Part shown: positions 55,601 to 64,000 of the stretch, piece by piece
Layout: every line of letters begins with the position of its first letter
How positions within the stretch are numbered: the stretch's first letter is position 1
Assembly (NCBI GenBank): GCA_907165275.2
Contig: OU015651.1
Coordinates: forward strand, 8,020,501 to 8,084,500
Direction of reading: 5' to 3'
Length of the DNA stretch: 64,000 nt
Source of the DNA: Zygaena filipendulae
Lineage: Eukaryota > Arthropoda > Insecta > Lepidoptera > Zygaenidae
Program-made: the position numbers and the translations under genes
The notes under the pieces: model-generated
What the model saw: the letters and a program-made list of their open reading frames with translations, nothing else
What the model was told of the DNA's origin: nothing
Database searches by the model: none

Positions 55601-56379
55601 ATTTTTTTATTTTCTTTAATTAATACTTAATAATTAAAGAAAATATTTTTTTTAGGTCGCCACAATGTAAATAAAAAATACTGGCTGAATAGCTAGCCGG
55701 CCAAAGAAAAAGAAATAGGTGGGAAAGTGTCAAGTGACTATCCGATCTTCACTCATTTTTTCTTTAGCTAATTCCTATTTTTATTTTGACTTTCCTTGCA
55801 TTCGTAATGAAAAGCACAGTGTTACCCTCGGGAGAAAGTAACTTATTTAGTGCCTCGAACTATTGGCGCCCTCGCTACGCTCGGGCGCCAAACCCCGTCT
55901 CGGCACTAAATGAGTTACTTTCACCCCTTGGATAACAATGTACTATTTTTCTTTTTATTTTGAACAAACAAACATTCAAACTAAATTGCAGAATTGATCA
56001 TTTATACTTTCAACTTAGCCCTCTAAAGGGAAAAATACCCTAGTATTTATTAATAACAATTCAGCCTTACAAGTCAGGGGTATTAATAAGCTAACCGTGA
56101 AACCGTGCAAGTCTTCTGTGACGATGACGTAAGGACATACGGGAATATAACAAGGTCGTACATACAAATACATTAAATACACTACCTGTACAACAGAATA
56201 TGGTCATTGAATAAAACTTTTGACTAAACGTATCTTTTTTGAATATAATATACTGCAATCAAAAGAAAACTAAAAAGTTCAAATTTTATGACTGGAATAT
56301 GAACCAATATTACCTTATATCCACCATTTACAAGAATTTTTTCTGCAAAACCAAACGAACGAGGAAATAGATTCGCCAT
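46613..56379 (-). CDS. SUCLA2: Succinyl-CoA synthetase beta subunit, ADP-forming, mitochondrial
   Basis: Ten exons on the minus strand: 56379-56314, 54726-54541, 54385-54315, 52693-52531, 51739-51599, 50980-50854, 49188-49045, 48773-48646, 48194-48042, 46792-46613. The total is 1359 nt, or 452 residues, with all GT-AG borders in phase. With the alpha subunit it converts succinyl-CoA and ADP to succinate, ATP and CoA in the citric acid cycle. Exon 1 encodes a short basic mitochondrial leader. The ATP-grasp fold covers about 25-235, with [18 protein letters not shown] and [11 protein letters not shown]. The CoA-ligase fold follows with [28 protein letters not shown] and [17 protein letters not shown]. 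The ending [20 protein letters not shown] favours the ADP-forming (SUCLA2) over the GDP-forming type. The human protein has 463 residues. Confidence 0.94.
46870..46945. repeat. AACCGACTTC-type repeat fragment
   Basis: TTTAACCGACTTCCAAAAAG with GAGGAGGTTC. It is the left end of the family seen complete at 29331-29543. It lies in SUCLA2 intron 9. Confidence 0.5.
47110..47310 (-). repeat. CCCGCGGG-centred repeat
   Basis: Runs from ACTAATATTATAAAGAGCTA to GGGGGACAGCTAGT and contains ACTTTTTATGCCGAAATTCC. It is the same subfamily as 36280-36430, in SUCLA2 intron 9. Confidence 0.65.
47450..47690. mobile_element. MITE R7, copy B
   Basis: GGGGCTATTTATGTAACTTT at the left and AAAAGTTACATATCAATTGC at the right are roughly inverted. 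The copy in AP3D1 intron 9 (30311-30545) shares the interior. Confidence 0.55.
48902..48926. repeat. Tetranucleotide microsatellite (CTAT)n
   Basis: Six or so ATCT/CTAT units following ATAAAACATC in SUCLA2 intron 7. It probably derives from the tail of a retroposon. Confidence 0.8.
49205..50768 (-). mobile_element. Tc1-like DNA transposon
   Basis: Perfect inverted repeats of 25 bp lie near the ends: AGTGTCTAGGGATCAAGTAC (49215 onward) and its inverse at 50736-50760. The match extends outward with one indel to TA on both sides, the Tc1 target. The length of about 1.56 kb is normal for the family. It lies in SUCLA2 intron 6, same strand. Confidence 0.82.
49588..50475 (-). pseudogene. Tc1-family transposase, broken
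   Basis: An N-terminal helix-turn-helix segment (50475-50137: [40 protein letters not shown]) is followed after frame changes by the DDE part (49968-49588: [12 protein letters not shown], then the second Asp in [14 protein letters not shown], then [13 protein letters not shown] with the final Glu). The middle lies in other frames, so the gene has several small indels. Inactive. Confidence 0.8.
51262..51570 (+). repeat. Two decayed CCCGCGGG-family copies
   Basis: A short piece at about 51270-51330 (CCCCTGCGGTTTCGGTATTC) is followed by a fuller one at 51408-51570 (AACTAGCTGTTCTCCACTG, AATTCCCGCGGGAATTTAG, GATGATCGGCCGAGCAG). SUCLA2 intron 5. Confidence 0.55.
52073..52340 (+). repeat. Full-length tRNA-derived SINE
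   Basis: GACGACCCGATTGGCGCAAT carries the A box and GGTTCCGGGTTCGATTCCCG the B box, spaced as in a tRNA. The body continues with GACTTTGTGTGATGAACAC, CCACGACACAAGC and a 3' end GTTGTGATGTGGATTATTAT. Partial copies are at 5541, 9411, 12996, 35813, 36477 and 57655. Pol III control elements look intact here. SUCLA2 intron 4. Confidence 0.78.
53112..53260 (+). repeat. CCCGCGGG-centred repeat
   Basis: ACTAGCTGTTACCCGCAGT, GAGTTCCCGCGGGAATTTAG, then CCCTGACAACATGTATATG and GATGATCGGTTGGGCCG. SUCLA2 intron 3. Confidence 0.65.
53507..53975. repeat. Tandem array of four CCCGCGGG-repeat segments
   Basis: GGGAATTCCGGGATAAAA-like anchors at about 53514, 53639, 53783 and 53935 show units of 125-152 bp, each with AAGTACCCTATGTCACTC, GTGAAAGAATTTTTAAAATC and CAGTAGATCCAGAGATTA parts. 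A dispersed repeat has turned into a diverged minisatellite here. SUCLA2 intron 3. Confidence 0.7.
55333..55945. repeat. Dispersed repeat family R1, copy C
   Basis: Starts TTTTTCATTACTCATGCTCG and ends AATGTACTA. It is about 97% like copies A and B at the other end of the window. It inserted in SUCLA2 intron 1. Its inner and outer hairpin stems are intact. Confidence 0.78.
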
Positions 56380-57842
56380 TATTTTATAAATATAAGTGAA
56401 TTAGTGATATCTTACAGCAATAGGCAATTTTTAAAAAGAATCACTTCGCACTTCGTAGTTCATAGTCCACTGCAGTGTTGCCAACCATTAAACTTGGTTT
56501 CCATCAGATTCAACCGCAAAAACCACCAGAAAATCAAAATCACACAAAAAACAGCCTCACACTCGTAACCACTAAATTATCTACTAAACAATTTTGTTTT
56601 GTCATTAAGAAAGAAAACAAGAAGCACATTAGTTTACATTGATATACTACATACGCAAAATACTATACGTAAAAAATGTCCATAAAACATGCAGGTATTT
56701 TTATGATTGCAGTTTAGCGTGTGACACAACTGACAACAAGTCACAAAAAACGATCAAATGTTTTTTTTAAGAAATATAAGAATAAAGCTCGAGCTTTAAT
56801 TAATTAGGTACCTACTACGAATTTCACTCATTCCATCAATTTTTTTTTTTGATAATTGGTTTTATTTTTCTTTTTTTTACCTATCAGCGTCGTTTTTTGT
56901 AAAGACATGGAAATGCATCTGGTTACAACGTCGAGTTTTTTTAATCAATGTTCCTTTGTCATTACTTAATAAAAATATTAACAATCAACAAATAAACATA
57001 CAATAAAAAAATCATCAAGTCAATCAATAAAAAAATATTAAGTGGTAAACTAGGTACTACAAAAAAATTCTACAACAAACCCTCGCCTAAAGTCTATCGA
57101 GCGGGATGGATACAATAAAAGTAACAGTACTCCTGAAATTAAATAAAGTAGAAATAAGGAATAACATGTTATGAAGCATGTGGTTTAGTAAAATATTTCG
57201 ACACTAAAAGCAGAGTAGAAACCACCAGTTTTAGTGGAAAATCCACTAAGTTGGCAACACTGCCACAAATTTTTTTTATTTGTAGTTAGGTGGGTACAGG
57301 CAGAGAGAAGGTAATCACTACGGGTACAGCCAGAGAGAAGGTAATCTGGCCTGGTAATCACTACGTTTTAACAGCAGGGGCGTGACACTTGCCTACTAAT
57401 TGAATTTTAGATAAACGTTAGCATTCTCTATTTGTTTCTTATTTTCAACAGATGACACTAATCAATGATATGGGGAAAAGTAAAGGTTTTATAGTTATTG
57501 GATCACAATTTGATAGCTATGATATTTTATTTATAAAGTGGACATTTTAGAGAATACAAATAAATACATTTTTAAAATTATAATGGTTATTTTATTTTTT
57601 GTGCGAAGAACACTAATTCATTCGGGTTTCAACTTTGGGCCGCGATGGTTGTTTTTCACACAAAGTCCACCCCCACCGGGATCGAACCCGGAACCTCTTG
57701 ATTAGCGGGCAGGCATGGTGACCATTGCGCCAATCGGGTCGTCAATTATTTTAAAAGAAACCGATAATTTGGGATCTCAAACATAGATTCCACAAAAATA
57801 ACCAAAAAGTAAACGTTATATGGACTAGATTTTATTAAGAAA
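56380..57842. other. Intergenic region upstream of SUCLA2
   Basis: AT-rich. Near 57292-57345 the phrase GGGTACAGSCAGAGAGAAGG with GTAATC is directly duplicated. A SINE head in minus orientation is at 57655-57747 (GATCGAACCCGGAACCTC and CGCCAATCGGGTCGTC). No gene was recognised. Confidence 0.5.
57655..57747 (-). repeat. SINE tRNA-like head
   Basis: The reverse complement matches the first 90 bp of the SINE at 52073, with intact A and B boxes. The remainder is missing. It is not counted as a tRNA gene because the surrounding text is SINE-specific and no cloverleaf closes. Confidence 0.65.
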
Positions 57843-58011
57843 CTAGCTGTGGCCCGCGGTTTCACCCGCGTGAAAAGATTTTATGTAACAACTTTTATTT
57901 CCTGACATCCGATTTCAATGAAACAAAGCCTATATGTAGCTCCAGGTTAAGCTTAATCTATCTGTGAAAACCGCATGACAATCCATTCAGTAGATTCGGA
58001 GGTTATCGTGA

Positions 58012-58048
<37 letters not shown>

Positions 58049-58055
58049 AATTTTT
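57843..58055 (+). repeat. CCGCGG-type repeat with CAGA tail
   Basis: ACTAGCTGTGGCCCGCGG, TTTCACCCGCGTG, then AACCGCATGACAATCCATTC and a (CAGA)n tail at 58015-58050. This is the subfamily lacking the CCCGCGGGAATTCC centre. Confidence 0.6.
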
Positions 58056-58199
58056 TTTAAAAACCCTTTTTTTTGTGCTTGGTTACTCTTCGTTTATCGT
58101 CCCCTGTCAGTTTTTGTTAAAAATATTCAATGCACAGAATCGCGGATTCTACTCTTTCATTATAGCATAGATAGATATGTAGACCTCCAACCGGTGTGT

Positions 58200-58290
58200 T
58201 TTCACCAAAATTTCACCAAGCCACAGAACGGGTTCAGAGCGCGCTCGAGCGCGTTTGAGTGCATTCGTACGAAGCCACGGAACGCACACC
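58200..58290. repeat. Fragment of the GAACGCGCTCGAGCGC fold-back family
   Basis: Contains CACCAAGCCACAGAACGGGT, AGAGCGCGCTCGAGCGCG and GAAGCCACGGAACGCACACC, all also present at 61504-62019. The XhoI-like CTCGAG centre is palindromic. Confidence 0.6.
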
Positions 58291-58439
58291 AAATAACATG
58301 TACCTAAACTCATTATATCAATGTGTAATCTATTTAATCACTACGTTATTCAAAAAGAATAATGCAGAAACCGTGGCAGTGGCCGTTGAAAAAAAAGTTT
58401 TATTACGTGTAATAAAACTGTAGAGAGAAACGCCCCATA

Positions 58440-58620
58440 TAATATAGGTATCTATTAATTATCAAGAACTTACAAGCACCACCAAACACACTTTCTGCAG
58501 ATCTTGAAGGTTGACTGGCCGAGAATGCCACAATGGCATTAAGTCCAAAAGGTGGACTGTGCAAAAAGTGCTACCATAATGTGCAAAAAGTTTAAATAAA
58601 TAAATAAATATGCACAAAAA
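58440..58620 (+). repeat. Retroposon 3' end (GAATGCCACAATGGCATTAA type)
   Basis: Contains TTGACTGGCCGAGAATGCCA, GCATTAAGTCC and GTGCAAAAAGTTTAAATAAA with an (AAAT)n tail. This 3' end is common in insect genomes. Confidence 0.55.
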
Positions 58621-59132
58621 TTTTGAAATATTCTAAAAGTTTTTCACTAAATCACCAACGACATTAAATTTCGCCAAATCTAGTAAAAAGTTACTGGTTT
58701 ATGACAACACTGCCGAATTGTGTGTCCAATAGGTGTAGTGTTAATCACTCGCTTCTGATTTCGCTTCCTAAATTGGTTTCCTGAAATTGTAGTCTAATAA
58801 GCGCTTTACTGTAATGATGTTTATCAATATGATTTTTGGGTTCCTAATTAACTATCAATACGATAACGTTGTCGAGACTGCCAGCCCTAAACCACTGCAA
58901 TAAATAGTTATTGGTAATGTAATATAACAATGTTAAAAATGACCGAATTTGGGGGTCAAATGATGTTAAAACCAAAAATTATTTGAGTCAGGTCACATTT
59001 TAAATGTTGTGGAAACAGAAGATGCGAATAAGGAGGATGACAGTTTATATCTATAGTTTATCCTGGAATTACCACAGGAACTCTGAAATTACCGCAGGTG
59101 AAAACACAGGGGACGGCTAGTCTGATAATATT
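58621..59132. other. Intergenic, no gene seen
   Basis: AT-rich sequence with a small CCCGCGGG-family remnant at about 59050-59122 (TATCCTGGAATTACCACAGG, GGGGACGGCTAGT). Nothing else was recognised. Confidence 0.45.
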
Positions 59133-59204
59133 ATATTTAAGTGTATATGTACTATAGTACTTATGTATATACATAAGTACTATAGTACATATACACTTAA
59201 ATAT
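59133..59204. repeat. Perfect 72-bp palindrome
   Basis: The two 36-bp arms around 59168/59169 are exact inverse copies with no spacer (centre GTATATAC). It lies 89 bp past the stop codon of the mTERF gene, just beyond its likely poly-A signal. Confidence 0.9.
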
Positions 59205-59236
59205 CAACAGACATAATAAAATAATACTTACATTAA

Positions 59237-59242
59237 TTTATT
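59237..59242 (-). terminator. Polyadenylation signal of the mTERF-family gene
   Basis: TTTATT on the plus strand is AATAAA on the minus strand, about 50 bp after the stop codon. Another signal lies a few bases further downstream. Confidence 0.5.
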
Positions 59243-59292
59243 CATTATTTATTATTTACTACCACACATCAGCTGAGTAAATCATGACATTG

Positions 59293-60831
59293 CTACTGAG
59301 CAATACTTTTTTGATTTTTAAATTCTGCTTCAGTCCACACTCCATTTCCAGAAAAATAATGTTTTTTTTCCAGAAAATATAACACTAGGCTTAGCTTTTG
59401 TGACCTATTAATTTTTATTATATCAAATTGATCTTGAACACACGATCCCTTCTCACTGTTGAAAGTACTTAGTGTGTCATTTATTTTATTCCATGAATAA
59501 AATAGTATGGGCAAGTTTTCATATATTTCTTCTGGAGAAAACTCTATTGATAGTTTTTGATAGACATACTTCACTTGAACAAGAGGAATATTTATCCAAA
59601 ATGGGTGCCTTTTGAGCATATTTCTTATTTCATGTGTACTGTACAAATTTTTTAAGCACTGTGATACGCAAAAGACAAGATCTTTACCTTTTCCTGATCT
59701 ATCACCAGGTGCCTTTTCAAATAGTTTGTAACTGACACTGCTGCCTGTAAGAACATTTAAAGTTGAACATTTTTTGTTGTTATTGTTTAAGTTAGCAATT
59801 CTCTTGATAACAGTATTATTAGAATGTATCATCTTTAAAAATCTGGGGTGATTAAAATATGTTTCAAATTCAGGTAATTTCATAGCTTTTTCTAATCTTT
59901 CTTTAAGTGTTGCAGGTCCCAAAGTGTAAATATGAAAACATTTGCACTGTGCTTCATCACTTATTTTAAACTTTTGGAGAATTTGTCTCATTTCCAACAG
60001 TGCAGAACACCTTTTTACAGCTATTTTTGGATACATTCGCATAATTTCTTTAATATCAATTCCACCAATAGACCTAAATTTAAAAATTATTTCTTTTAAG
60101 TTTTCTGGATCAGCATGAATTAAATAGAAATTTGATTTAATTTTATAATTTGGCATCATTATTACATTTCGTAGTAATTCTATTGTTTCATTGATTACTT
60201 CTAAGGGTCGATGTTTTATTGTTGGATATGTAGCAACTCCTCTATAGAACTCTTCCTCTGATAAATCTAATATTAGTTCAAGGTATCTTTGGATTATTTT
60301 AAGGCGTAGATTATATAGAGTAAATTCATTTATATCTCCATAAATATTACTTGTGAGGGAAGTGGGCCAACACGATAGGAAACTAGCAAGTTTATTTTCA
60401 ACATTGATATGATTTGCTATTTCACCAGTTCTCTTTAGTTCACCAATTGTTTTTTTTTTCACATATGATAAATATGACAATATGTGTGACGGCAGCACAT
60501 TCTTGAAACCACACTCTGTTAATACTTTGTATCTGAACTTCACAGTTACAGGTAAAATACTGAATATTGCAGGTTCTTTATGTAATACATTTTTATTGTA
60601 TCCACACATTGCTAAGGTTTCTATTAAAGACTTAATTGTCTCTTCATTCAATTTACGGACTACAGGATACTTCATGCAAATATACTTGGCCTGATTTTCT
60701 TTCAAGTTAAGGTGTCTGCATAGCTGGTGTTCCAAAGTATAATTAGTTACAGTGACATATTTGCTGTATTTAAATAACAATGTAGTCTCTCGGCACAGTA
60801 GACGAAGGCGTATACATCGTAAAAGTATCAT
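59293..60831 (-). CDS. mTERF-family mitochondrial protein (mTERF5-like)
   Basis: A single open frame of 512 codons without introns. The start MILLRCIRLRLLCRETTLLF is basic and hydrophobic, as expected for a mitochondrial targeting peptide. The rest is a chain of mTERF-like helical repeats of about 30 residues with leucines and prolines at regular places: KYPVVRKLNEETIKSLIETL, GFKNVLPSHILSYL, GGIDIKEIMRMYPKIAVKR and EEIYENLPILFYSWNKIND. These proteins bind mitochondrial DNA or RNA and affect transcription or ribosome assembly. Length and the C-terminal RHPFWINIPLVQVKYVYQKL resemble insect mTERF5, but I cannot separate paralogues by eye. The start is supported by the lack of an upstream ATG in frame and by the leader. 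It is divergent from the claudin-like gene, with 1.3 kb between starts. Confidence 0.75.
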   Translation of the reverse strand: MILLRCIRLRLLCRETTLLFKYSKYVTVTNYTLEHQLCRHLNLKENQAKYICMKYPVVRKLNEETIKSLIETLAMCGYNKNVLHKEPAIFSILPVTVKFRYKVLTECGFKNVLPSHILSYLSYVKKKTIGELKRTGEIANHINVENKLASFLSCWPTSLTSNIYGDINEFTLYNLRLKIIQRYLELILDLSEEEFYRGVATYPTIKHRPLEVINETIELLRNVIMMPNYKIKSNFYLIHADPENLKEIIFKFRSIGGIDIKEIMRMYPKIAVKRCSALLEMRQILQKFKISDEAQCKCFHIYTLGPATLKERLEKAMKLPEFETYFNHPRFLKMIHSNNTVIKRIANLNNNNKKCSTLNVLTGSSVSYKLFEKAPGDRSGKGKDLVFCVSQCLKNLYSTHEIRNMLKRHPFWINIPLVQVKYVYQKLSIEFSPEEIYENLPILFYSWNKINDTLSTFNSEKGSCVQDQFDIIKINRSQKLSLVLYFLEKKHYFSGNGVWTEAEFKNQKSIAQ

Positions 60832-61075
60832 CGAGGAAAAGTTATTGTTTTTACGTAAAGAAAATCAGAATATTAGTGGTAAACAAATAGGTAAATCCGA
60901 AGCACAATATTCACATCCCAATTTTGTACCTTGTTAATTAATCCTGAATTATTTTTAAGATAATCATTACCTACTAATTGTTTACGCTATAACTTAATCT
61001 TTTCTTTCTTTCTTTAAAAACACAAACTACTTAGTGATACTACAAAAAGTCGTATTTTTAAACGAAGCCACAAAT

Positions 61076-61500
61076 TAACTAGACATATGTCTAAAGAAAC
61101 GAAGCTGCCTGATTTTTTTTTTGTGAAGTTTACCCCTCTCGGGGAAGGCAGAAGGAAACTTAGTCCATATAGCCAATTCATTAATATTTTTCTTCTTCTG
61201 AAGTTATTTACATCGAAATGCATTGGTGACACGCATTTCGATGCTTTACCGGAACTTTTGGCAACAAATCTTCACAGTTGAACCTTAATAGGACGCTCTG
61301 TGAGAAGTTGTATAGTAAAACGAAAACCCCCGATGAACGCCCTATTTCATCTTATTTCACTGTTTCCGCACATTATTCATCACTAATGGATCATTATTAT
61401 GCAAAATCCACCATATTCACATAATATTAATCACGATAAACTAATTTGCAAAACTGACGTCCACTCTGCTGGAAATCCCGCCAAAAGTCTCCGAAGCTGC
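61076..61500. repeat. R4 repeat, copy 4
   Basis: ATTAACTAGACATATGTCTA at the left (also near 17000), then TCTGAAGTTATTTACATCGA, GGAACTTTTGGCAACAAATC and ATTAATCACGATAAACTAAT. It is about 90% like 17090-17460. Confidence 0.65.
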
Positions 61501-61503
61501 CTG

Positions 61504-62019
61504 GTGTGCGTTGCGTGGCTTCGCACGAATGCACTCGAACGCGCTCGAGCGCGCTCTGAACCCGTTCTGTGGCTTGGTGAAATTTTACTCTGACAACTGT
61601 CAGAGTGTAATTAAACCCGTTCCGTGGCTCAGAGTGCAGCAACCAAACAACCATCTAAGAAGCAGGTTAATTTTCACTCTGACAGCTAAGTATTGCGCCA
61701 AAAACCGGATTCGTCGAAAAAGAAATCAATCGGAGTTTTACGAACAAAGGGGAGGTGTCGTAGTCACAAAAACTTTATTATTGGATGTTAAACAGTCGTA
61801 TTTGCAATGTGAATTGAGAGAAAACAAATGGCGCCTGAAATTTCAAATATTTCGAGGTTATAAAAACAACTCGATCGTTCTGTGGCTTGGTTGCAACTCA
61901 AACGAGTGAAATTTTAACCGAACAACTGCGTCCAAATCCACGGAACGCACACCAGAGCGCGCTCGAGCGCGTTCGAGTGCATTCCACAGTGCATTCGTGC
62001 GAAGCCACGGAACGCATAC
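61504..62019. mobile_element. Fold-back element with GCGTTSCGTGGCTTCG termini
   Basis: GTGTGCGTTGCGTGGCTTCG at the left and CGAAGCCACGGAACGCATAC at the right are inverted. AACGCGCTCGAGCGCG-type palindromes lie inside each end. Its middle (61694-61950) is the B-A' unit of the compound element at 14332-15066. It occupies much of the space between the two divergent genes. Confidence 0.6.
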
Positions 62020-62167
62020 TAGAGCTGAGTGTTTGTGTTCGGCGTCAAAAAGAATTAAAATACTGGATTTTCGTATTCTAAAAGGACTTAGGATTTTGAT
62101 AAATACAACACTCTAAAACAAAGTTGCGAAAGAGTCCTGCTGTCTGGTTTAAGTGCTCAAAATAACA

Positions 62168-63869
62168 ATGCTTTCCAGATCAAAAACTGGGTGGAGTGCT
62201 TTAGGATTCTTTGTGTTAGCGGCACTTTTTGTAATCATATCATTTGCAAGTCCGTATTGGTTAGTCACTGATGGTAAACTTAACAATCCTAAGTTTATTA
62301 GAATAGGTATGTAATGGTTTCTATTACCAGTAAATCTGAGAAGTATTAACTACCTACCTATCCTTTTTGGTATTATTATAAATGCAACAACCTGTCCAAG
62401 TTTCAAGTCCACCCATGAACAACTTTATGAGTTTGGATGGTACCTAAATACAAATATAGTGACACTTTATTTTTATACTAGCTATTCCCTGTGGTTTCAA
62501 ACAAGTCTACTATCAATGGTTCTGATGTGTTATCAGAGCCAGACTTAGAATAATACGCAAACTGTTTAATTGATATATTCGAATACGATAAATAATAGTA
62601 GTAATTTTGAAGTTCCCATGCGAATTCTGGGATAATTAAATTATCTGGTATTTAAATTCTGAATTTGTATTGCATGCCAAATTTCGTGATAATCGGTTGA
62701 TTTGTTATGGTGTGAAAGCATAACAAACAAATAAACTCACTTTCGCATTTATAATATCAGTAAAGATACATGTATTACATACTACATAAGTGGTGGGCAA
62801 AGTATGGCCTGTGAGTCAACTCCGGCACGCGAAATAATTTAATCTGGCCTGCAGCCGTGTATAGATAAATTGTAATTTGTAAGTAACATTTGCACAAGTA
62901 TATTTATTTATACTTTATAATATTATGATTGAAAGATTTCAAAACAAATTGCATTTTTTCTATGATTATGGCCCCCCTCTGAACCTTCATAGACTTTCTG
63001 ACCCTTCATGAAGAAAGTTTGCCTACCTCTGTACTAGATGATGATGATGAGATGTGCTTCTGTTTTTTAGAGAAACCTAGTTAACTTTTTACATAATCTT
63101 TAAAAGCTTTCTAGTGATTTGATTTGAATGAGAAACCACAGTTTATGCTTTTTTACTTTATTTTTAGGTTTATGGGAAGTTTGTTTTAATGGATTTGAAG
63201 AAGTCCATCACTGGTATGACACAATTTTTAAAGGATGCTGGTGGATATTTGAGGAGGAATATTACATTATTCATGACATCCTGTTGCCAGGTTTCTTCAT
63301 AGCAACTCAGTTCTTCTTTACTATATCATTAGTCTGCGTCTTGGTATCACTATTCATGTCATATCTATACATAATAAAAGAGAAGGATGATGATCATTAT
63401 GTGACCCTTCTTGTCACTTTGGGAACTGTATTAGTGATTGGTGGTTTGTATTTTTATTTTTAATATAATATTAGTTGTTAGGAATACTTATGTTTTGTAC
63501 TTTTCACCCTTAAATTATTATATTTCAGTTTATAGATCCAGTAGTTTGGGCTGTGCACTGATAATCTGTTTTCACTTAACTTCTATTTTTTATTCTTCAG
63601 GCTTTTCTGGTATGATAGCCGTGGTCACCTTCGGTGCTCGTGGAGATGGACGGGATTGGATGCCTAATTGGGAACATAATGACCACGGTTGGGCTTTTGC
63701 CCTTGGTGTCATAGGTGTGATACTTCTTTTCCCAGCTGGCATACTCTTCTTGATAGAAGCGAGAGTACTGAAGTATAAGAAGCTTCATGAGATGCAAAGC
63801 AGAGAACCTTCATCATACACAATGCATGAAAAAAGAACACCGTATGTGGGTGGTGACACAGATATATAA
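62168..63869 (+). CDS. Claudin-like four-pass membrane protein
   Basis: Three exons, 62168-62306, 63168-63440 and 63601-63869, join to 227 codons (226 residues) with GT-AG borders in phase. Membrane segments lie at about 12-32, 82-107, 120-145 and 163-188. The first extracellular loop has the claudin signature W31, G47-L48-W49, C52 and C70, though the two cysteines are further apart than in vertebrate claudins. The tail ends TPYVGGDTDI. Insect claudin-like proteins (kune-kune, sinuous and megatrachea, and the related pasiflora proteins) build septate junctions between epithelial cells. I cannot say which this is. The start is the first ATG with a hydrophobic segment following. Intron 1 holds a decayed CCCGCGGG-family copy (about 62480-62765). 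Confidence 0.78.
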
Positions 63870-63914
63870 TTTTAACTTAAATCACTTTAGTAAGTACTAA
63901 GTTAAAAGAATCAC

Positions 63915-63920
63915 AATAAA
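63915..63920 (+). terminator. Polyadenylation signal of the claudin-like gene
   Basis: AATAAA lies 45 bp after the stop codon in AT-rich sequence. Confidence 0.6.
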
Positions 63921-64000
63921 GTTGATATGAGTGCATATCTGCTTAACTATAAACTTAATCTATCCAAATAGTCCGTCCAAAAGACTTATTATTTTTTGTA

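Noticed and set aside
46613..56379. GDP-forming paralogue (SUCLG2) as the identity of this gene
   Set aside because: [10 protein letters not shown] and the C-terminal [15 protein letters not shown] match the ADP-forming type better than the GDP-forming one.
1..64000. CRISPR arrays, operons, phage or plasmid features
   Set aside because: Intron-split animal genes and lepidopteran repeats fill the window. The direct repeats seen are transposon-related and not regularly spaced.

Overview
This is a stretch of an insect nuclear genome, almost certainly a moth or butterfly. The evidence is AT-rich non-coding DNA full of TAGGTACCTACC-like motifs, intron-split genes with GT-AG junctions, and dispersed repeat families of lepidopteran type (a tRNA-headed SINE, an abundant CCCGCGGG-centred repeat, a Tc1 element, a mariner remnant and a Jockey-like LINE). 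No bacterial-style operon, CRISPR array or rRNA is visible.

Layout. (1) 1-4398: repeats, no gene seen. (2) 4399-16283, minus strand: COMMD2, five exons; its 7.6-kb intron 4 holds a 5'-truncated LINE, MITEs and SINE pieces. (3) 16284-19390: repeat-rich head-to-head interval. (4) 19391-37798, plus strand: the delta subunit of the AP-3 adaptor complex (AP3D1, fly garnet), 19 constitutive exons giving an exactly in-frame 989-residue protein, plus one extra duplicated exon. (5) 38247-42693, minus strand: a small candidate terminal exon, then a frameshifted MADF-family gene whose first exon and upstream region lie in a 743-bp tandem duplication. (6) 45297-46301: a 453-bp-armed inverted repeat. (7) 46613-56379, minus strand: the ADP-forming succinyl-CoA synthetase beta subunit (SUCLA2), ten exons, 452 residues, with a Tc1 element in intron 6. 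(8) 59293-60831, minus strand: a single-exon mTERF-family mitochondrial protein. (9) 62168-63869, plus strand: a claudin-like four-pass membrane protein, three exons, 226 residues.

The four intact host genes plus the claudin-like gene are ordinary housekeeping or epithelial genes and do not form one pathway. SUCLA2 and the mTERF protein both act in mitochondria; AP-3 delta and COMMD2 both act in endosomal trafficking. I read nothing into this adjacency.

Main points for a second look. First, a 74-nt exon in AP-3 delta (25715-25788) is a diverged duplicate of the 74-nt exon at 26967-27040, with the same phase and intact splice sites. Using both copies or neither would break the frame, so mutually exclusive splicing is predicted. 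Second, there is a series of very short insertions (13-30 bp) beginning CTCAGA and flanked by 8-bp target-site duplications, alongside a 494-bp element with the same ends. This looks like a hAT-type family that decays to near nothing. Third, the long inverted repeat at 45297-46301 could make double-stranded RNA if transcribed. Exon coordinates were read by eye from splice consensus, reading-frame continuity and remembered family similarity; no database search was run.
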